Shown one piece after another: positions 5,003-10,029 of a stretch of DNA of 10,029 nucleotides; positions within the stretch are counted from its first letter, which is position 1, and every line of letters begins with the position of its first letter. The position numbers and the translations under genes were made by a program. This DNA comes from Acidobacteriaceae bacterium (GTDB lineage Bacteria; Acidobacteriota; Terriglobia; Terriglobales; Acidobacteriaceae). The stretch is from contig PMSZ01000176.1 in the NCBI GenBank assembly GCA_003168235.1, forward strand, positions 1-10,029, given 5' to 3'. A model generated the notes under the pieces. It had not been told where the DNA came from, did not search any database, and saw only the letters and a program-made list of their open reading frames with translations.

Positions 5003-8000
5003 TTTGGAGTCTGACGACCTGATTCCTCGCCGCAGTTCAGCGCCTCCTGGATGGCTTGATCGAGCGGCATCGCCCAACCTTCCATCCACGCCGTCAGGCC
5101 TGCAGCATTGCCGATCGTTCGGCGTGCAAATTCCAGAGCCTTCTCCAGCCTACGTTGCTCGGCTGGCACGAGCGGAACGCCCAACTGTTGGCGAAGCGCG
5201 GCTGCGGCTCCCGCCCAGTGCAGCGATTGCTCAGCTTGCGATTGTGCTGCGGCGCTCACAGCTAGACATTCGAGGGCTCTCGCGATGCCGCGTTTGTGAC
5301 CCAGATCCTGAAACAGCTTGATGCTTTCCCCGTAAAGACGACGCGCCTCGGAGTTATTCCCCTGATCGCAGCTTAGACTTGCCAGATCGGAGAGCGCGCT
5401 GGCGATTCCCCAGCTATCCCGCAGTCGCCGAAACTCCGACAGGCTGTTTTCACAATAGGAACGCGCGGCAACCACGTCGGCTTTTTCCCGAGCGACGTCA
5501 CCCAGATAGTTCAAGGTCCAGGCGGCACCGGCGCCGTCTCCGATCTGACGGAAGATCGTCAGACACTCGTCATAAAGGTTGGACGCGCGTTCATATTTGC
5601 CCTGCAACTTCATCACGCTGGCGAGATTGCTAAGGGCCCGGGCGATGTCAGAGGGATCGCCAAACTCCTTCCATATGGCGAGACAGCGCTCGAAGAGTGA
5701 AGACGCATCAATGAGCTCGCCACGATCGCGGGCGTTGACGCCCAACGCGTTAAGTGCGACGGCAACGCCGCGGTTATCGTTTAGCTTGACACAGGTCGCG
5801 AGGCTTTCCTCGAACAGTGGCCGCCCAGAGGCGTAATCGCCCTGCGCCGCGGCGAGGACTGCGCCGGCAAACAGCAGGCGGGCGCGCAGCTTCGGACGCG
5901 TACCGGCTCCTTCCAACGCCAGGAGCCTGGCGATGGCATCACGGCCCTCCGCGAGATGCTCGCGTGTCTCCCAGAAGCGGAAGAGAGCGGTGCCAAGACG
6001 CAGGCCCCATTCGGCATCCTGAGTTTTGATCAGATAGTCAATCGCCAGGCGGAAGTTTTCATGCTCGACCTCATAACGGTCAAGCCATTCGGGTTGAGCG
6101 TCAATGTCCTCGGCGCCTTCTTCGGCAAGCACGAGATAATACGCCGCATGGGCCCGGCGACTCGCAGGTTCGTCGTTGCTTTCAGCGAGACGTTCGAGAG
6201 CGTACTCGCGGATGGCGGAAAGCATAACGAAGCGCGTTTCTTGATCAACGTGATCCACCTGTTGGGCCAAGCTCTTATCGACCAGTGAAGCCATCCCGTC
6301 GAGGACGTCCAGCCCCAAGTCGCCTTTGGTATCGCACACGGCTTCCACGGCTTCGAGCGTGCTGCCGCCGATAAACACCGAGAACCTCCGCAAGAGAGTT
6401 TGCTCCGCGTGATTGAGGAGGCCGTAACTCCACTCCACGGTGTTGCGAAGAGTTTGTTGCCGAGTCGGCAGATCGCGGGCGCCGCCGGTCAGAAGGCTCA
6501 AACGGCTTTCGAGACGTGTGAGCATGGCGGAGGGCGAAAGCAGCTTGATGCGCGCCGCGGCCAGCTCGATGGCAAGAGGCAGGCCATCCAGCCGAGAGCA
6601 GATGGCCGCCACGGTGGGCGCATTTTCCTTCGTCAGTGCGAATTGGTGCTTTACCGCCTGGGCACGTTCCACGAACAGCTCGATCGCTGGAAGACGGGAG
6701 AGCACTTCGAGAGAGGGCTTGGACTTAGGATCGGGCAACGCCAGCGGTGGCACTGGAAATTCGTGTTCGCCGTAGATATGAAGCGGTGCCTGGCTGGTGA
6801 CTAGCACTTTGAGTTTAGGGTTGGCAGTGAGCATTTGCGCCACGTCTGGCGCGGCAGAGACGAGATGCTCGAAGTTGTCGAGCACGAGGAGCATCGGCTG
6901 CATCAGCCCACGGAGATACTCCATCAAGTTTTCTTGCGGCGAAGTATTTCCGGTCTCGTGTACGCCGAGGGCCTGCGCGATCGCGGAACCTATTAAGGCA
7001 CGTTCGCCAATCGCGGACAGTGCGACGAAACAGACACCGCCGGGAAACTGGTCGGCCGTGTCGCTCGCCACCTGCAACGCCAGCCGCGTCTTTCCGATGC
7101 CCCCCGGACCAGTGAGAGTGACGAGGCGTATGCCAGAGCGGCTCAAAAGCTGGCGGAGATCAGCCGTTTCGCGTTCCCGCCCAATGAACGCGGTGCGTTG
7201 CACCGGCAAGTTGTTGCGGCGAGGTTCCGATTCCCTGGCAGGCATATCGGCCAGACGGTCGCGGACGGCAGCGAGGTCGCGAGCCAAATCGCGGGTAGAG
7301 GCATAACGCTGCTTCGGATCTTTGGCAAGGCAACGCTCTACGATCCAAATGAAGGGAGCGGGTGCCTGCAGCGTTTTCGCGCCGAGGCGCTCGGGTTCGT
7401 CGCGAAGGATTGCTGCCGTCGTTTCCGCGTGCGTCTTCTTTTGGAATGCGGGGATTCCAGTAGCCATTTCGTGGAGAACCGATCCGAAAGAAAATTGGTC
7501 GGAACGAAAATCCAACTCCTCGCCGGTCGTTTGCTCCGGCGACATGTAGCCGACAGTGCCCAGCACTATTCCATGCTCGGTGATGGTGGTGCTCGATTCC
7601 GAGCTGCCGCGATCGGGCCTAAGAAGTTTTGCCAGACCGAAGTCCAGCACCTTGGCCGTACCGTCGGAAGAAACCATCAGATTCTCAGGTTTCAGGTCGC
7701 GATGAATGAGGCCAATCTCGTGGGCTTTGGCGAGACCGTCGGCAATTTGCGCCGCGATTGCCACTAATTTGCGAAATGGAATCGGGCCGGAGGCGAGCAG
7801 CGAACGCACGGTTTCTCCATCCACCAACTCCATGGCGATATAGTGGGTGCCGTTCGCGTGCCCGAGTTCATAAATCGTCACGATGTTCGGGTGATTTAGC
7901 GAACTGGCAGAACGGGCCTCCTGCTCGAAACGCGATAAGGCTTCGGGATGTGAACTGTGGTCGAACGCAAGGGTCTTGATTGCGACCTCACGATCGAGGC

Positions 8001-8130
8001 GGTCGTCCTTGGCGCGATAGACCTCTCCCATCCCGCCGGCGCCAAGTCGCTGAAGAATCTCGTAACTGCCCAAGCGCGCACCCGGCGAGAGGGTGGATGA
8101 CAACGAACCTGAGGTGGGAGGTAAGTTCAT
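4993..8130 (-). CDS. Ser/Thr protein kinase-STAND NTPase-TPR fusion (PknK-like)
   Basis: This is a 1045-residue, probably cytosolic signalling protein with no clear membrane segment. Residues 24-290 are a complete Hanks-type kinase: glycine loop LGAGGMGEVYRA (29-40), VAIK lysine K52, helix-C E71, HRDLKPEN (143-150, catalytic D145), DFG (163-165), SPE (197-199), then SDQFSFG. It should therefore be active. Residues 315-640 are a STAND NTPase module: FIGRERE, Walker A GPGGIGKT (341-348), Walker B MLLVLDNF (413-420), GLPLA (516-520) and a winged-helix region (560-640). Residues 751-990 hold six TPRs. The tail TAWMEGWAMPLDQAIQEAL resembles the end of AfsR/LuxR-type STAND proteins, but no DNA-binding domain follows. 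The order matches Mycobacterium PknK. The likely role is signal-dependent phosphorylation, with the TPR/STAND part as sensor and switch; the ligand and targets are unknown. The ATG at 8130 has a weak AGGG upstream. Confidence 0.93.
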   Translation of the reverse strand: MNLPPTSGSLSSTLSPGARLGSYEILQRLGAGGMGEVYRAKDDRLDREVAIKTLAFDHSSHPEALSRFEQEARSASSLNHPNIVTIYELGHANGTHYIAMELVDGETVRSLLASGPIPFRKLVAIAAQIADGLAKAHEIGLIHRDLKPENLMVSSDGTAKVLDFGLAKLLRPDRGSSESSTTITEHGIVLGTVGYMSPEQTTGEELDFRSDQFSFGSVLHEMATGIPAFQKKTHAETTAAILRDEPERLGAKTLQAPAPFIWIVERCLAKDPKQRYASTRDLARDLAAVRDRLADMPARESEPRRNNLPVQRTAFIGRERETADLRQLLSRSGIRLVTLTGPGGIGKTRLALQVASDTADQFPGGVCFVALSAIGERALIGSAIAQALGVHETGNTSPQENLMEYLRGLMQPMLLVLDNFEHLVSAAPDVAQMLTANPKLKVLVTSQAPLHIYGEHEFPVPPLALPDPKSKPSLEVLSRLPAIELFVERAQAVKHQFALTKENAPTVAAICSRLDGLPLAIELAAARIKLLSPSAMLTRLESRLSLLTGGARDLPTRQQTLRNTVEWSYGLLNHAEQTLLRRFSVFIGGSTLEAVEAVCDTKGDLGLDVLDGMASLVDKSLAQQVDHVDQETRFVMLSAIREYALERLAESNDEPASRRAHAAYYLVLAEEGAEDIDAQPEWLDRYEVEHENFRLAIDYLIKTQDAEWGLRLGTALFRFWETREHLAEGRDAIARLLALEGAGTRPKLRARLLFAGAVLAAAQGDYASGRPLFEESLATCVKLNDNRGVAVALNALGVNARDRGELIDASSLFERCLAIWKEFGDPSDIARALSNLASVMKLQGKYERASNLYDECLTIFRQIGDGAGAAWTLNYLGDVAREKADVVAARSYCENSLSEFRRLRDSWGIASALSDLASLSCDQGNNSEARRLYGESIKLFQDLGHKRGIARALECLAVSAAAQSQAEQSLHWAGAAAALRQQLGVPLVPAEQRRLEKALEFARRTIGNAAGLTAWMEGWAMPLDQAIQEALNCGEESGRQTPNPA
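5161..5880 (-). repeat. Six tandem 40-residue TPR units within the kinase fusion
   Basis: Residues 751-990 divide without gaps into six units of exactly 40 residues (751, 791, 831, 871, 911 and 951 start each). Each unit shows a small-residue helix A (ALNALGVNARDRGE, ALSNLASVMKLQGK, TLNYLGDVAREKAD) and a helix B of the A-x-x-L-F/Y-E-x-x-L type, then a G-D/N-x-x-G-I/V-A turn. The last unit is the most divergent. The spacing corresponds to 120 bp at DNA level, but the copies are diverged, so this is old duplication and not a recent tandem repeat. Confidence 0.85.
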
Positions 8131-8246
8131 GGACCCTGCTGGCCTACTCTAGTCACGCCAAAGAAGATCGCTTGCCGCTGCGCCATTACGTTTGAATTTT
8201 AGGTCGCTGCCCACGATAGACCCGAGGCAGCACCCCTGGATGCGGT

Positions 8247-8253
8247 TATAATA
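8247..8253. promoter_or_regulatory. Symmetrical -10 box between divergent kinase and OsmC genes
   Basis: TATAATA reads as TATAAT on the plus strand and TATTAT on the minus strand, so one box could serve both directions. On the plus strand it lies 23 bases before the OsmC ATG, giving a short leader that carries the GGAAGGGG ribosome site (8265-8272). On the minus strand it would give the kinase a leader of about 110 nt. No good -35 element is visible on the plus strand. Confidence 0.5.
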
Positions 8254-8275
8254 TCCCAGATTTCGGAAGGGGTTC

Positions 8276-8776
8276 ATGGATATTCGAACGTTGCAGCGGC
8301 CACTAAAAGACGGGTACCGGCAAGACCCAACCAGTTCTCGAATCACGCTGACTGCGCACGGTACTCAGGCTGACGTACCGATCGCTTGTTCGGTGGACTT
8401 GGGGCGTGCCATCTATAAGGCGCAAGCGCACAAGGGAGTCGGTGGCGCCGGTACCGGAGCTTGCTCCGGAGACCTACTCTTAGGTGCGTTAGCTGCATGC
8501 GCGCAGATTACTTGCCAAATGGTAGCTGCTGCTATGGGAATACCCACAGAGCGCATCGATGTCACCGTCGAGGGCGATCTGGATCTTCAAGGAACCCTGG
8601 GAATCTCGAAAGAAGCGCCCGTCGGATTTGAGAGCATCCGAGTCACTTTCGACGTCCGCGCGCCGCAGGCAACGGCTGAGCAGTTGAGCGCGTTACATTC
8701 GAAAACAGAGCAATATTGCGTGGTGATGCAAACCTTGGAACATCCCCCGCGAATTGAGAACAAATGGAAGCAGTAG
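8276..8776 (+). CDS. OsmC family protein (peroxiredoxin-like)
   Basis: This is a 166-residue cytosolic protein of the OsmC/Ohr superfamily, thiol peroxidases that reduce organic hydroperoxides as intertwined dimers. The two family cysteines are present: C75 in LGALAACAQITCQM (residues 69-82) and C148 in SKTEQYCVVMQTL (142-154). C38, C63 and C80 are extra cysteines. The CVVMQTL ending with HPP after it is typical of a subgroup distinct from classic Ohr, where CP-x-S is usual, so substrate and reducing partner are uncertain. The start ATG at 8276 has a strong Shine-Dalgarno (GGAAGGGG, three bases from the ATG). The gene is divergent from the kinase gene, and its end is 51 bp from the end of the flavin oxidase gene. 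Confidence 0.88.
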   Translation: MDIRTLQRPLKDGYRQDPTSSRITLTAHGTQADVPIACSVDLGRAIYKAQAHKGVGGAGTGACSGDLLLGALAACAQITCQMVAAAMGIPTERIDVTVEGDLDLQGTLGISKEAPVGFESIRVTFDVRAPQATAEQLSALHSKTEQYCVVMQTLEHPPRIENKWKQ

Positions 8777-8827
8777 GGACGGTCTAAGCGCAAACCACCC
8801 AAAGTTTCGCAACAAGAAATTCCGTTT

Positions 8828-10029
8828 TCATTTCGGCTTGATGTTCTGATTTACGCGGAATAAGTTCCCGGGATCGTAACGCTTCTTGATCTTTGCCAGA
8901 CGGTCGTAATTCTTCCCGTACGTCGCGCGGATGCGATCCTCGCCTTCTTCCATCATGAAGTTGACGTACGCGCCGCCGGCGGAATAGGGATGAAGCGCGC
9001 TCCAATACTCCTTCGCCCAGGTAGAGATTTTTCCCTTGTTAGCCGGATCAGGATCGACGCCGACAATCACAGAACTCCACGTTGCGTCACGGTAGCCCCA
9101 CGGCGTGGCACTGTTCTTGATGCGGCCGGCGGCGCCGTTGATTGGATACAGGTGCATGGTCGACTGCATCGACGGCAAGTTCGCTGAGTATTTCACATGG
9201 ACCGCGATGGCTTCGTTCGGCAGAGTACGCACGAAATCGGCCTTCCAATACCATTGTTGGCCCGGCGGATAGAGACCGTCGTGCATACTTTGGAGTACCG
9301 GATATGGAATCGGGCCGACCATGTCGAGCGCTGGGGCCTTGAAGCTCCGGATCGGCTTGAAAATTTTCTCCGCTTTCTTGATCGGTCCGGTGTAGCACCA
9401 CACGATGCCGCACATCTTCTTATTGTGCAGACGCTCGGGGAAAGGAGCCGCGGGCGGCACGGTGAGGAAGGCAAAGAAGCCGTAGAGGTCATCGGGCGCC
9501 TTCGCGATGAATTCGCGGTACCAGCGCATTATCTCCGCTGCGTCTTCCATCGGCCACAACATCGGGCCGCCGTAAACGGTGTGCACGGGTTGCCCCTTGA
9601 ACAGAAATGACGTCACGACGCCGAAGTTGCCTCCCCCGCCACGCGCCGCCCAGAACAAGTCAGAATTCTCCCTGGCGCTGGCGGTGACGAACCGCCCGTC
9701 GGCCAACACCATTTCGACGGCCAGCAGATTGTCGATGGTGAGGCCATAGCGGCGCGTCAAATAACCGATCCCTCCGCCCAAGGTCAATCCTGCTACGCCG
9801 GTCGTCGAAATGATTCCCGCAGGAACCGCGAGACCGAACGCGTGTGTTGCATGGTCGACGTCGCGCCAGAGCGCACCGCCACCGACCTGCACGATCCTCT
9901 TCTTCGGGTCCACGCGAACATAGTTCATCGGCGAAAGGTCGATTACCAATCCGCCATCGCACACTCCCAACCCGCCCGCGTTATGCCCGCCGCCGCGGAC
10001 AGCCACCAGCAGTTTCTCCTCGCGGCCGA
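8828..10029 (-). CDS. FAD-binding oxidase, BBE/6-hydroxynicotine oxidase-like (N-terminus cut off)
   Basis: The frame stays open from the right window edge to TGA at 8828-8830, so about 400 residues are visible and the extreme N-terminus is missing. The ORF-initial GTG at 10006 is an internal valine: the frame continues upstream as REEKLL. The PCMH-type FAD domain is clear: VAVRGGGHN (the histidine, codon 9983-9985, is the expected covalent FAD attachment site), CDGGLVIDLS, VGGGALWRDVD, and TTGVAGLTLGGGIGYLTRRYGLTIDNL. ARGGGGNFGVVTSF follows. The C-terminal BBE domain ends YDRLAKIKKRYDPGNLFRVNQNIKPK. These enzymes oxidise alcohols, amines or sugars with oxygen, producing hydrogen peroxide. 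The position of the second (cysteine) FAD link of true BBE enzymes is not cysteine here, pointing to a single-linked 6-HDNO-like enzyme. The substrate is unknown. A nearby OsmC peroxidase gene could be relevant to peroxide, but this is speculation. Confidence 0.9.
   Translation of the reverse strand, partial: GREEKLLVAVRGGGHNAGGLGVCDGGLVIDLSPMNYVRVDPKKRIVQVGGGALWRDVDHATHAFGLAVPAGIISTTGVAGLTLGGGIGYLTRRYGLTIDNLLAVEMVLADGRFVTASARENSDLFWAARGGGGNFGVVTSFLFKGQPVHTVYGGPMLWPMEDAAEIMRWYREFIAKAPDDLYGFFAFLTVPPAAPFPERLHNKKMCGIVWCYTGPIKKAEKIFKPIRSFKAPALDMVGPIPYPVLQSMHDGLYPPGQQWYWKADFVRTLPNEAIAVHVKYSANLPSMQSTMHLYPINGAAGRIKNSATPWGYRDATWSSVIVGVDPDPANKGKISTWAKEYWSALHPYSAGGAYVNFMMEEGEDRIRATYGKNYDRLAKIKKRYDPGNLFRVNQNIKPK

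Noticed and set aside
6400..7767. Several plus-strand frames of 110-190 residues opposite the kinase fusion
   Set aside because: They lie antisense to a continuous, motif-rich coding region and contain no domain signature of their own.
8454..8469. Palindrome CCGGAGC-TT-GCTCCGG inside the OsmC gene
   Set aside because: It falls in conserved glycine/cysteine codons of the protein and is most simply explained by codon choice.

Overview
The window looks like a chromosomal segment from a GC-rich soil-type bacterium, most likely an Acidobacteriota member. The best clue is the large kinase at 4993-8130. Its opening, with the LGAGGMGEVYRA glycine loop followed by a DRLDREVAIK-type strand, is the style of the much expanded Ser/Thr kinases of that phylum. 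The LysR, TauE/SafE and M49 peptidase genes also fit, but the assignment is inference and no rRNA or marker gene is present. I see no mobile element, phage gene, CRISPR array or insertion sequence.

Left part (1-3058). The window opens inside the C-terminal part of a dipeptidyl-peptidase III-like (M49) peptidase. Next come a TauE/SafE-family membrane exporter with a TTG start, a convergent GNAT acetyltransferase (minus strand), and a LysR-type regulator divergent from the acetyltransferase. The LysR gene has a TATAAT box only 12 bases before its ATG and no ribosome binding site, so its mRNA may be almost leaderless.

Middle (3059-4991). A PhoU-domain protein stands alone, without pst genes in view. 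It is preceded by an 11-bp-spaced TTCACATT direct repeat that looks like a Pho box placed against a -10 element. A tRNA-Glu(CTC) with encoded CCA follows, with its own TATAAT box and a plausible intrinsic terminator about 120 nt downstream. About 530 bp then hold no convincing gene until a small DUF4242 (SCO4226-like) protein.

Right part (4993-10029). The main item is a 1045-residue minus-strand protein that joins a complete Ser/Thr kinase, a STAND-type NTPase and six TPR repeats of exactly 40 residues each. The layout resembles mycobacterial PknK and AfsR/LuxR-type STAND regulators, but has no visible DNA-binding domain. Its stop codon lies one base from that of the convergent DUF4242 gene, inside a possible shared hairpin. 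Upstream, it is divergent from an OsmC-family peroxidase-like gene, with a near-symmetrical TATAATA box between them. The window ends in a minus-strand flavin oxidase of the BBE/6-hydroxynicotine oxidase type, cut by the right edge.

Most genes appear to be single transcription units on alternating strands, not one operon or pathway. No wholly unknown system is evident. The kinase-STAND-TPR fusion, the Pho-box-like repeat and the promoter and terminator geometry are the observations most worth checking.
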